From positions 4,588,001 to 4,652,000 of the forward strand of contig OW203771.1 in assembly GCA_934045905.1 (NCBI GenBank): a stretch of 64,000 nucleotides of DNA, given 5' to 3'. Origin of the DNA: Leuctra nigra. Its lineage: Eukaryota > Arthropoda > Insecta > Plecoptera > Leuctridae. The notes under the pieces were generated by a model that worked only from the letters and a program-made list of their open reading frames with translations, did not search any database and was not told the origin of the DNA. Of this stretch, positions 1 to 12,583 are shown in pieces (the first letter of the stretch is position 1; every line of letters starts with the position of its first letter). Both the position numbers and the translations under genes were made by a program.

Positions 1-180
1 ACTTTGCGTGGTTATTGGGACCAATATTTTAGGAATTGTTGGAGATTTTCATACAAGTCTGTGACGAAATTCAAGAATTATTGGCTTTTAAGGACATTTT
101 CGATCAACAGAATTTCGGTTCGAGGTGTTGCTCGTATCCGTGCTCGCTCATCAACGCGTTACTCAGAGCGTTTTCCTAGT
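1..180 (-). repeat. Family B repeat, fragment cut by the window edge
   Basis: This shares sequence with 1890-2597, 36323-37650 and 46364-46976. It ends in the family's diagnostic terminus: AACGC and GCGTT arms of a short hairpin, three to four bases, then CTAG followed by T. No coding capacity is visible. The terminus (hairpin, then CTAG, then T) resembles a Helitron 3' end, but I cannot see a TC 5' end, so the class is an inference. Confidence 0.6.
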
Positions 181-796
181 AATAAGGTATTTCCTATTTG
201 ATATTCCTAATTTGACTCATTTTCTCAAATGATACTTCATCTCTCCTGTTCCATAATAGTAAGTGGCAAGGACTCAAGGTAGGGAGTCAGGTATTATTAC
301 ATTTTTATCTCTCAGTTCAAAAATCAGCAGAAAATCAAAGAGCTATTCTTCGTTTCTTTTGGAAATGTGGTGTTATTGAATTTACTTTTACTTCGTGTTT
401 ACAAAAAAATATTGGCGCAAACTGCATTATTTATAAAATAACATAGGATACACCAATTTGTTCACAAATATTACCATTGAACAATTCATGAACAAACACA
501 TGGATAATATTTCTGGGCTGGATTCACAAAGAAGTATAACTTTATGACCAAAAAAACTATAATCAATATTAGCTTGTACTGTTTAACCGTCATATTATCT
601 TTAAGAATTTAATTGTACAAATCGCCATTTATAACGATAAAATACTAAGTTTTAACATTGTAATATTATGGTAATAGAGATATTAGTAATTATAATGCTA
701 TACCGGCATCCGGTATAGGGCTTAAAACCTATGTTTATGCTATTATTCCAGTCACGCCTGATAAAATATTTTATAGAAAAACGCAATGAAAATGGG
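181..796. other. AT-rich stretch with no recognised feature
   Basis: This AT-rich stretch lies downstream (in the sense of transcription) of the serine protease gene. I see no coding region, RNA gene or clear repeat here. Confidence 0.4.
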
Positions 797-1249
797 TTAA
801 GACGGCTGAGTAGTGAACGTGGTCTTGAAGAGTTTTTTAATCGGTTTTTATCAATATCTTTTACCAATGTATTTGTTAGCAAAATAGGGCTTTGTACGAG
901 TATTCAGAACAGTTCAATGAAAATAATTTCATAGTTTCGAATAAGTTATTAGTTTTATTTTGTCCAACAGATGTTTAGTCCCATAATTTTACTAATTTTC
1001 GGGCACTAAACGTCTGTAAGACAAAGTAAATCTAATAAACCATTACAAGCTATGGAATTATTTTCATTGAACTGTTCTGAATACTCGTACACAGCCTTAT
1101 TTTGTTAACAATTAAATTGGTAAAAGATATATGTTGAGTGACTGTGAGTCTACGGTACGACTTGGCTGAGTGGAGCGACCGCTCCACTAGATTGATAAAA
1201 ATCGATTAAAAAACTATTCAAGGTCAAACTCACTACTCAGCCGTCTTAA
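797..1249. mobile_element. Palindromic MITE (family D), copy 1, TTAA-flanked
   Basis: The element is an almost complete palindrome. It begins TTAAGACGGCTGAGTAGTGA and ends with the reverse complement of that sequence, with the foldback centre near 990-1000. TTAA sits at both borders, so a TTAA or TA target duplication is possible. There is no coding capacity. Copy 2 lies at 3005-5750. Comparing the copies shows that this one carries a foreign 61-bp insertion at about 1131-1191. Confidence 0.75.
1131..1191 (+). mobile_element. 61-bp family C 3' terminus inserted in the MITE
   Basis: The stretch is absent from the matching place in MITE copy 2. It matches the last 60 or so bases of the large family C elements ending at 5599 and 40164, including the hairpin GTGGAGCGACCGCTCCAC and the terminal CTAG. 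It is a severely 5'-truncated insertion without an obvious target-site duplication. Confidence 0.7.
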
Positions 1250-1356
1250 TATAACAGAAAAACATTTCTATATGGATACTTGCACTTGTATAACAGAGTT
1301 TTTTTTACGTTTCGCTCATTGTTTTTACCCCTCAGTGCTTCACTTGAAATGATACA

Positions 1357-1737
1357 TTAATGTGGCGTCGTCTGGAATGCGATGCTCTCGATCCATCTTC
1401 TGTACTCGGACACTCTGGTAAACGCCGCCACATGATCCGACTGACATTTACTGCCGGAGTTGGCTCTTGGTCGATGTGCCACACTGGCTATGCCTCGGAC
1501 GTAGTACCTCTTCCCTCTGGCCGTCTCCTGAGGGAACACGTAGGCTCCTCCCGAATCCCCGGGACAGATGCTGGTGCTCTGGTTCCTGAACCCGGCGCAG
1601 ATCTTGTCGTGTGTCAAGTACTTCTGGAACTTCGCCTCGACGACGTCCATGCAATCCTCCACGGGGATGTAGGGAAGCTGGACGGACTTCAGCACATTGC
1701 TTCGCTCGTTGTGTTCGGTGACGCCCCAGCCAGAAAT
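1357..1737 (-). CDS. Protease gene exon 10: C-terminal S1 half with catalytic Ser
   Basis: The acceptor is TTTAG before ATTTCTGGCTGG (phase 0). The exon encodes the ISGWG strand, a disulphide-bonded core and the catalytic serine in CPGDSGGA, and ends near FTRVSEYRRWIES, a normal S1 C-terminus. The residue at the chymotrypsin-189 position (six before the catalytic serine) is Ser, so trypsin-like Asp189 specificity is not expected; a chymotrypsin-like pocket is more likely. Confidence 0.88.
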   Translation of the reverse strand: MSGWGVTEHNERSNVLKSVQLPYIPVEDCMDVVEAKFQKYLTHDKICAGFRNQSTSICPGDSGGAYVFPQETARGKRYYVRGIASVAHRPRANSGSKCQSDHVAAFTRVSEYRRWIESIAFQTTPH

Positions 1738-4700
1738 CTAAACGGAGAATATTGTGGATGTGTATTTTATTTGTAGGTTATGAATGTAATCACATGTGCA
1801 ACTGTTTTCTTGCAAGAGATAGGTATATATTTTCTTGCGTGTTAGAAGGCAAAATCAATTTTTAGGCTGCAATTGATTTTGAAAAATAATTGAGCGAGCG
1901 AAGCGAGCGTCTCCTTTTGGCTCTTTTGGCACGGACCTCTGTTTTTTCTGTGGCTGAGGCTATAAAGGTTAGAGTTTTTTTTCGATCGAGCTGAAATTTT
2001 GCACACATGTACAGAACATTTCTGGGCGTTGCTGACTCCATTTTTTTTTTTAAATCCATTGATTGGTTCAAATTTTAAAAATATTATCTTTCGATTGGTT
2101 CGTTCGATCAATTTGAAATGTTGACAAGTCATTACCACCAACATTGTCCCCAATCTTACAAAGTTTCAGCCAAATCCACCCATTGGTTAAAATTTAAAAA
2201 ATCTTTCATGTGATTTTTGAAATTTAAACTAGAACGGTTTGACCGATCAACTTAAAACTTTGCATGGTCATTGGGACCACCATTATCTGTATTTTTCATA
2301 ATTTTCAGACTACTCTGTGTTTAAATTTAAAAGTTATTGCCAGTTTACGGACATTTTGCGTGTTGGCTGTAAAATTTCTCTATTGTCATATCATAAAGGT
2401 TCTATCGATCAACTTAAAACTTTGCATGGTTATAGGGACCAATATTTTAGGAATTGTTGGAGATTTCCATATAAATCTGTGTCGAAATTCAAGAATTATT
2501 GACTTTTAATGACATTTCGATAGACAGCATTTCGGTTCGAGGTGTTCCGCGTATCCCTGCTCGCTCATCAACGCGTTACTCAGAGCGTTTTCCTAGTGTA
2601 ATACAATCAATCTTATTTTTTATTGTTGCAATTTCACTGTACGTCTAAACGATGAATCTCACCGAACCGTTCTTCCCATTGCGTAGATGCAGGTCCTCGA
2701 GACTGTTGTCGAAGTCGATGCAGACAACATTGACGAGCCACGACAGCGTGATGTCCTGGCTCAGTCTCACCACGGCGATGTCGTACGCCAAGAAGAGTGT
2801 GTTGCCGGCAAATCGTCTGGCCAAGTGGATCTCGGACAAGTTGCGACGCTGCACGCCGCTGTCTTCGAAGTACCAGTCGGTCTTGTACTTTCCCGCTGTG
2901 ATGCGGAACAGGGATTTGTCCTTCACGTTGTTGACGGCGACGCGCAGATCCCAAAAGCAGTGCGCCGCTGTTGAGAAAGAGTGGTAGATGCAGATTGTTA
3001 AACATTAAGAGGGCTGAGTAGTGAGCGTGGCCTTAAAGAGTTTTTTAATCGATTTTTATCAATATCTTTTACCAATGTAATTTTTAACAAAATAAGGCTT
3101 TGTACGCGTATTCAGAACAGTTCAATGAAAATAATTTCATAGTTTGGAATAAGTTATTAGTTTTATTTTGTCCAACAGATGTTTAGTACCATAATTTTAC
3201 TAATTTTCGGGCACTAAACATCTGTAGGACAAAGTAAATAAAATCCCAGAAAAAACACTCCGTGTAAAAATACCAGCCAAGTCTCTTTAACTATAAAAAA
3301 AAATAGAAGAAATCTAAAAATTCAGCACTGAAAAGGAGTGACATCAAAAAAGGAGCCAAGTCAACGAATTTTCCAAATTTTAATCGTACCATTGAAATAA
3401 AAATATCAACCCCCGAGAAATACTTAAAAAAAGGACTTGGCGCATCGTTTTTTTAAAGACACTTTTCTATCCTAAAAGTATAGGAAGAACTCTACAAGTA
3501 TATTTTCCTGAGTATATCACATTCATTATCGACGAATCATACTACGTTTTAATATAACTAGTACTCTTACCTACTGGCAGTTTTGGTATTTTGTCAATAT
3601 TCAGAGGAAATAAACGGATAAACGAATAACGAATAAACGGAAGCGGCCTAGTCTATTCGTTATTGCCACTATTTCTAGGGTCATATTAATCAATCATACT
3701 TCTCAATATCGTGACTGAGGGAAATAGCGAAAGCGCTCATTACAAGAAGGCCGTCAATGAGATTTGTATAAGTCACTAGTGCACTGAGCCATGCTGCTCA
3801 AATAATTACTGACTAGATTTTTATCTAAAGTAATACGTTATGTAATTTATGAATTTTTTTGGTATAAAATGTTAATTAATAGCAATTAATTACACGGCGA
3901 GAAGGTTCCAAGTATAATGCTGTAGTAGGTATGTTGATGTACCCACAAAACTATAGGTACCTACCAATCACAAACACAACTGTTCTGTATTTATTGCTTG
4001 TAAGACAATGCTATGTTTCTTTGCGTACTTATATTTAAATTTAAAATATTTTACAGAATGTTCAATATTTAATTTGAAAGTTTTGTCCCAATTTTTCTAG
4101 GCATTTCTGAACTACGTAGTATGTGAGTGGCATAAGCTTAAGAATAGAAAAATGTCTTTAAAAAAACGATGCGCCAAGTCCTTTTTTTAAGTATTTCTCG
4201 GGGGTTGATATTTTTATTTCAATGGTACGATTAAAATTTGGAAAATTCGTTGACTTGGCTCCTTTTTTGATATCACTCCTTTTCAGTGCTGAATTTTTAG
4301 ATTTCTTCTATTTTTTTTTATAGTTAAAGAGACTTGGCTGGTATTTTTACACGGAGTGTTTTTTCTGGGATATCACTTCTTTTGTTAGTTTATTCATACA
4401 GCTTGTAGCACATGTCCGAGCAGGGACTAATTTCTTTAAAAAAATACGCCTCAACCGATTTGGTTACTATGAAAAGTTGCGTTTGGTATAAGATGAAAAT
4501 GATTATCCAAGAAGAATAGCTTAAGTTTCGTTATAATCGATCCAGCCGTTTTCGATACATGACGTCACTTCCGGTTTTGAAATAGCGGCCGAATTCCGGT
4601 ATAGGTAATAAGAAAACAATCTAGTTTTATCTAGTTGATACCTTCATGAACGACCATCTGAATTCCTAATCCCTATATTTCCGTAAAATCGGTCATGCCG

Positions 4701-7700
4701 TTTGTAATATATGACGTCACTTCCGGTTTCATTTAGTGGTTCCTGCCGCCATTTCCGGTACCATTAATTTATTTATTCATTTTTCACAATTGATTTTTCA
4801 AATAAATAGCAGAATGAATACGCAGGAGCTAGTTCAGTTGCAATCGGTACAGGCGTTTTAGATATATGACGTCACTTCCGGTTTCAGGAATGGCGGCCGA
4901 GAACACTGCTACCTTGAATATATAAATTGTATTGTCTATGTTACAATGTAAGTTAATTATGTACGTATTTTAAGTATAATTTGTTGAAATAAGTTAAATA
5001 TTGCGTATTTATGACGTCACTTCCGGTTTAGAAAATAAGAAAATAATATTTTTTTTATTGATACTTCATAAAGATGACCATCTAAATCGAATGGCGCTAA
5101 TTTCGTTCTAATCGGTCCAGACGTTTTTGAGTTATGACGTCACTTCCGGTTTCAAAATGGCGGCTTCCGGTTGGTTTTATAAAAAGGCACCTCAGACGCC
5201 AAAAGTGCACATGTGGTAAAAATTTAAGGTCGATCGGTTCAGCCGTTTAGGCTGTGGCGGTGATAGCGACGTTTCGTGATATCATCAGAATCATCATCAT
5301 CTTCAGAATCAGAAAGTGGTGTAATTTCACTGTTTTCTCGGTCCTCTAGCGCGCAAATGGCATAACCTATTGTTCCCAAATTTGGTATATGTAGTGGGGT
5401 GGGCCATAGCTCGAAATTAAGATATTTCGCAACAATGTGAGATTTACCAATTTTGAGATCCAGTAGGCCGAAAATGCCATGTTGTTGCTTACAGTAAAAG
5501 TGTTTGGTCTGCTCCTCAGTTTATTAGGCATTTACGGTATGTTGAGTGACTGTGAGTGTATAGTACGACTTGGCTGGGTGGAGCGACCGCTCCACTAGAT
5601 AAACCATTGCAAGCTATGAAATTATTTTCATTGAACTGTTCTGAATACTCGTACAAAGTCTTATTTTGTTAACCATTACATTGGAAAAAGATATTGATAA
5701 AAATCGATCAAAATATCTTCAAGGTCAAACTCACTACCCAACCGTCTTAAGTGAAATTCTTATGAAGAATTGACAAGGCGTAAGAGATAACCTTGCAAGT
5801 CTCATTCCGGAATGTGCGTATTGTCGGGGGGCGTATTGCAAGACTTTACTATATTTGGATCATTATTCTTGGAGTATTTTAAAAGTTTACTATATATCTT
5901 ATAAATCTTCTAACAATAAAATAAGTGTAAATACAATGCTGTATTATTGCAACTAGCCACTACTAACCTGTCAGCACGAAGGACGGAGTTATCAGGGAGC
6001 CACCGCAGATCTGCTCGAAGTGTTGAGTAGAGTTGAGTTCGTAGACGCCGACGTGCCAACTGAACTCGCCGACTTGGACATCTTGACCACGTGACACTGT
6101 CGCTTGACCACCGCCGGCGTTGCTCCGCCCACAATCTGCAAGACATGTCGTGTTTTACAGCTGTCATCTTTTCGGACTCTTGAAGGCAATACACTCAGGT
6201 GTTTATTTTGTTTATAGCAGTAATCCGCAATTGCAATGGACAATGGGCATGCGGGCAATACAAACCAGTGGTTATTCCACAGACGCAGAGGAATCAACAG
6301 TAACTACGGTCGGTGACAGGCAAAGATGACCCCGCGCTTGCATGGGCCGGCCCATACCTGGTCATGCTAAACTGGGTTCATCTTTGCCTGTCACCGACCG
6401 TACAATCCGAATTCATCATTTGCTACCACTTGAAGAGGTTTCAACATTCTGATGCCATTCGTATCAGAAGATTACATACACATGTAATATAAAATCGTTT
6501 CTACTAACATTTTCTGATGGTTATTGAACGAACACTTGGTCAAAAACTGTATTCGGAAGAAACATATTGGATTGGCTGATGAAGATTTGAAGGCATTATC
6601 CGATGAAGCTAGCTTGTCATCTAGCTCTAGTAGGTGAACTCTGATTTAAATCGTTAATGAACCTGACTAGCAGCCAATCCGTTGGTTCAAATACTGTGTT
6701 TACTTTGGCCAAGTGTTTTGGTCACACAGTTTCTGATGGTCTACCTGGAATACACTTGATGAGGCTTCTGCTCCAGGTGCGGTTTTTCCTACACTTGACG
6801 CTGTTGTAGCCGTGACGATGAGTCGGCAAATAGCCGACTGCGCATGTCATTTGCGCCTGTGTGCCGACGCGCATGCGCCGTGAGCAGTCCACTGTCTCGC
6901 CCGCTAGATGGCAGTCCAGGTTGAGGGAGGAGTCTTGGAGAGCAGCGCATGTAGCGACATCTGTGGCGCAGGGGAGAAACCAATGTGTGTTAACAAGATG
7001 GATCAGATCAAGTCTGTTTCTTGGAAGCAGAAAGCTGGGAGTCAATTCAAATGTTCTTCAGGTAAGCTTTCAAAACAAATAGGTCTTACGGAACAGGAAC
7101 TTGTATTCCGGAGGCCCGGGTTCGATTCCCGTGGCCGTCCTTCCTGACTGCGTTTTTTTCATGGTATTCCCTCAGTCGACAGGCAAATGCTGGGAAGGCA
7201 CCTTACTAATAGGTCACGACCGCCTCCTTCCCACCTTCCATCCTTACCTACTCTTCACTATCATCTCCCAATCATCATCATAATCATTTCATCCGTCGCC
7301 ACTAGCCTCGCTGCAGAACAGTGCAACGTTAAGCCCCAGACAAAAAAAACAAATAGGTCTGCCTTCATCCATTCTTATTTGTAAATTTAATAACGCCACC
7401 AGTCATTTTTACATGATTCCAATTACGTGGTACAAAAAATCGAAATTATGTGCACATTTTCCTAAGAAATTGTTGGAAATGCCAAATTCCAACAAAACTT
7501 CAACAAATTTTCAACAAGTCGAGCGAATTTCACCAAATAAATAACTTGTGTTTTAATTTTGCGATATAGCCTCGCCTTGATTGCCATTTGCCAGTAAATA
7601 TATTCTGGTAGAAGGTACTTAAGTAACAGTATTGCTTATAACTACTGCTCACTTCGATTGCTCTACGACTTACCACCTCCTGGTACCGGAGCCTTGGTTG

Positions 7701-10700
7701 AAGGAGTCTTGGTTCTCCCTCCATGGCTCGCAGGTGACGTGTTACTTTCTACGTCTGTTGTTGGTTGAGTGAGTTGGGTCGTGGATACTGGGAGTTCAAT
7801 TGTAGTCATCATTCCAGATGTAGTTGAAGTCATTTGGGATGAACCATCCCTGTCTGGAATCATGAATCACAATGGAAATGCATTCGCAATCTATTGTTGA
7901 ACAGTGAACCCAGTTTTAAATGTTAATCATAATTAATAGAACGGAGTCAATAGGGGAAAAGGACTGTTTTCGATTTGTTGCGCTTGCCTCGAAGTAAAAC
8001 ATGTACGTGCATAATATCTCAAATGAAAGTTACACAATCTAGCTGCAGGTTTGTTGAGGGGTAAATGGTCTGAACCTTTACTCCGGTGGTCCGGGTCCGG
8101 GTTTGATTCCTGTGACCGTTTTCCCTGACTAGAGATTTCCATCGGTCGATTTGAAGTGCTGGGAAGATACCCTAGAATATGCTAAGACCGTATCGAACCA
8201 ACCAACGTACATAATATCAAGTTACACAGATTCAAATGTGGAGCACTTTTCGAGATCGTTCGATACGTTTTGACATTCACGGCATCCTGACGTTAAACTG
8301 AACATAAACTTAATTTACAGCTTAAACGATATTTCGTTGGGATTGACGTCACTTGGACGGGCCTTATGCCTCTAGGTGCGATACTAAAATAAATGCGAAT
8401 TATAAATAGTAGTGGATTGGGAAAGATGTTTGCTGATCTAAAAATGTATCATACAGTTTGTGTTTCCTCTGTTTGAACTCTCACCACCAAATGGAGACAT
8501 CGCCACTTGCTCTGTTAGGCCGAGAAAGGCGTCATTGCAAGGTGAGCGCGCAATGAAGTCTTTCTCGGCCTAACAGAGAAACTGCATATCAGCGCATTCT
8601 GGCGGGAGTTCAAACACAGGAAAAACGAACTGTAGGTAAAAGTAAGAAATTCGAACATAAAAGAGAAGTTTGACAAAACTACAACGGTGGACAGATATCA
8701 GTAAACAGACCTCATCCGAAACGATTTGCTATGCTACATTTCTAATATAAAGGCAACAAACGACAGGCATCAAATTAATATTTCCGGTAAGGTAATATTT
8801 TGTGTATAGTTATTGGTTACAACAATGCATTACCTCCTCTGGGTATCACGACGTTCCTTGCACTCGAGCTCTTGGTCACATTGCTGTTCATCGACGCGCA
8901 TCTGACAGCAACTCTCATACCCGAGTCCTGATTGGTCCACTTCTTGTACATGAACTGCTTCCGTCCTTCAGCCATCCAGCTCCACCTCCACGCGTCGTCC
9001 TTGTCTTCCTGCAGCACGTATCCAGGCAAGACGTCGCCGTTGAACTCGGAGTCGGAGGTTCCCACGAGGACGTCGTTTACGTACCAGAGGATAGTGGCCG
9101 GTGGAAGACTCTCCGGTACAGTGCAGATCACAAGCAGAGAAAGTCCTTGGGAGACGTCAAGTGGTTCGATCACTCGAATCGTTGGCTCTTCTCGAGGCAT
9201 CTCTGACGGAAAATAAGAAGAATAAGGAATAATATTCTTTTCTGGACACTAGGTTTCACTAGGTTTCTAGACTACATTGATTGGTTCATGGAAAAATCTT
9301 AGAACGCATAACGGAAAGCTGCTCGAATGCATCAACTAACCTCCGTTCCAAGTCTAGCGTCCTAGATATCAAGGGCAGATATAGGCAGAGTGTTTAGACT
9401 ACAGATAGCGCTGCAAAAAGTACAGACAGAGCCACCTAAGCTGGTAAGCATTCCAACGAAATTAAGTATAGTCCTATCCCAAAATAAACAAAAACGCTCT
9501 GCCGAGCAACAATTGGAGGGTAGTTTGCTTCAGTTCATGCATTATAGAGCCCCAGAATTGATTTTATTGCTAAATTCTAAAAAAACGCCCTGCGGGGTTA
9601 AACTGAAAGGGCGTCACCCCTAGACCCTCCTTCCGAGAATAGCAATACCCCCATGAAAAAAGTAGTTCCTACGCGCCTGGAATGAACCTCCATGAGCATT
9701 ATTGTACTTCAAAAAAAAATGCGGCCCGCAAACAAAAGCAAGTTCGTATTATTGGCCCGCAAGTCAAAAAGGTTGAGTACCACTGCTTTAAAACAATTTA
9801 AAGTGCGTGAACACATATCTTCCCTTTCAAAACGTAGATTGAAAAGAGATTTCGCCGGTTATTTGTGTAGGAAATGCAACTTGTTTTCCTGTTTTTCTCC
9901 GTGAATCGGCGTCCTTCATCTCAAGAGAGAATCACTCACTGGTTGCTATGACAACCGTGGCTCTCTTGTTGACACTGTCCTCACACCAGACGGGGCCACT
10001 GTTGTTCTCCGTCACACTCCCTACAAACACTGGGCGGCCCGGGCTTCTGCCCATCTAGCGCCCAAGTGGGACGTCCCGGGCGGGAACTACTAGGGCATGC
10101 CCTGGGCCTGCCCAACGGAGCCCAACCGATCCGTTTTATCTGGCTGTAAAATTTCTAGGAATGTCCCGTCTTGGTCCCGCCCGGGAATGGCTAGGGACGG
10201 CCCTCTCGGGCGCTACGACTGTTTGAATTTGAGCTGCTCTAATGACTTATTTTTTTCATATTTATAACTTCATTTCTATAATAATTACATCTACATTTCA
10301 CATGGATATATTGATTTAAGAATAAATATGTTTACAATTCCAAAGCAAAGTATTCATACCATTTTAAACGTTATTAGTAAAGTTTCTTTTATGAACTCGG
10401 CAGTCGGCCATCTTCGTGAATCAACTTGTTTCCGTTCTCCCTTCTTCATTTCAAACGCGGCGTTTGACGTTTGTTGATATTTTACACAGTGTCATGAGTG
10501 TGTACTTTACGTCCTTTTGAGTGATTTTGAATGTGATTTTAATTATTATCTGTGTCCGTGAATGCAGTGTTCACTGCTGAATAGTTTGTCTCAGTTCAAA
10601 CCATTTAATGTGACACAAATCGTGAAATAATTACAGTTTTGTTGTGCCTCTTTTGTTTGGATTTTCATCACAGAGCCATACAACCCATTGAAGGTGAGTC

Positions 10701-12551
10701 TTCATCACAACTACATAAGTATCCAGGCATTAATCGTTGTTACTTTAGTTTTGTATGCTGGGGATACTAATAAACCAATAGGTAGTGTGACCAATGTTCA
10801 GTAACCATTAACCTCACATGTAAATTTTTGAAATGTAGCAATTTATGCAAAGTAAAATTTCCAACTAGGTAGTTTAGGTATTTATAAAATAAATAAAGTA
10901 GGTAAACAGTTTGCTTGGCGTGGTAGTCTATACATATCAGTGGTAGTAGTCAGTAGGAAACCCTACCTGTAGGTACCTAGTACGTACCTCCGCCTATTTT
11001 GGGAATATTTTCACCTCTACATTAACCAATAACCATCCCACATACCTACCAAGGTACCTACTGCAGTTTTAATAATGTTACTTGTTAAAGGTGAATCTAC
11101 TCTGGAAGAAAATAGGCTATTAAGATATTGAACTCCAGAAACAAAGCGCGTATTCGTCCTGCGAGCGAACCAAGCTGTATCGTCAAACCGAGCCGAAACA
11201 TTAAGAACCGAACCGAGCAGAGTGGTAAATATTTTCATTATTTTTAATTATTTAACTTTATCAAGGATTGTAGATATACATCAATTATTTTTGTTTATGT
11301 AGGTAGGTACCTTACAAGGCCAATAACAAACATTTTTGCTGTGATCCGAAAGTAAAAATTATGTTGCATGGAAATTACATTCTTGTCGGAGGTAGTAGAT
11401 AGCTACATACATTGAATGGTGGTCCCGCTTCATTCAAATACGTAGTAAAAATTTTGAGATTGAATGTTGTCATCCAAAAAAATAAACCGCACCTTTTGAA
11501 TTTCCTCTAACGCGCCGCGGCGGTGGTAAGAGAGCAGCCATTCCATGCGAATGCAGACATATGCCACATAATACATATGACTGCTGAATTATTAAATGTA
11601 AATAAATAAGCATGTTTTTATACTAGGAAAACGCTCAGTGTAACGCGTTGATGAGCGAGCACAGAACATGCAACATCCCCATAGTCACGATACACGACAC
11701 TGCACAAGACGATTTTCTCTGCAAATTTTCAATCTCCATAATACTCTGGATGAATAACAGATCCATTGTGTCGTGAAGTCTTACCTACATACTTTCTCCA
11801 GAAATCTCTTGTGACATCCCATACTAAATTCGTAAAATTACAATTAATACTTGACTGATTGGGCTTACAATATGTAAAATTTAATATTAGTTGGTCTTGA
11901 TCACCATGCATAATTTGAACTTTATGTGAACATTTTGATTGTCGACCAATCAGAAGATATTATTTAAACTTAAACCAATTAGAGGATTTTTCCTTCGTAC
12001 TGCATCCGATTTTATGCGCTAGCTCAAAAATGCTCTCATTTTACTGTACATTGTGGATAGCTTGGCTGCTCTACAGGCCTTGCCTTGGAGCAGAAGCTTA
12101 AAGAAGGCAGGGATGACCATTTAGTATACATTTTTCAAGATTACGGAATAAAATGACCTTAAAATGACAAAACTTTTGAAAATAACGACAGATTAGACTG
12201 AAAATTGGCAAAAATACCTAAAATGTTGGTACCAATGACCACGCGAAGTTTTAAGTTGATCGGTCAATCTGTTCTAGTTTAAATGTCAAAAATCACATGA
12301 AAAATGGGTTTAAATTTGAACCAATAGGAGGTTTTGGCTGAAACTTTTTATGATTGGGTACAATGTTGGTTGCAATGTTTTTGCTAAATTTCAAATTGAT
12401 CGAAGCAACCAATCAAAAGATAATTTTTTTAAAAATTGAACCAATCACGGGAGCCCGTTCAAAAACGATCCCAGGGACCGCATAGATTACGTTAGTATGT
12501 GTACAAAATTTCAGATCGATTGCTAGAGCGGTTTGACCTGGGCTGTGACCA

Positions 12552-12583
<32 letters not shown>

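Noticed and set aside
1360..1776. Plus-strand open frames opposite protease exons
   Set aside because: They are antisense shadows of exons whose minus-strand translation has the full catalytic motifs.
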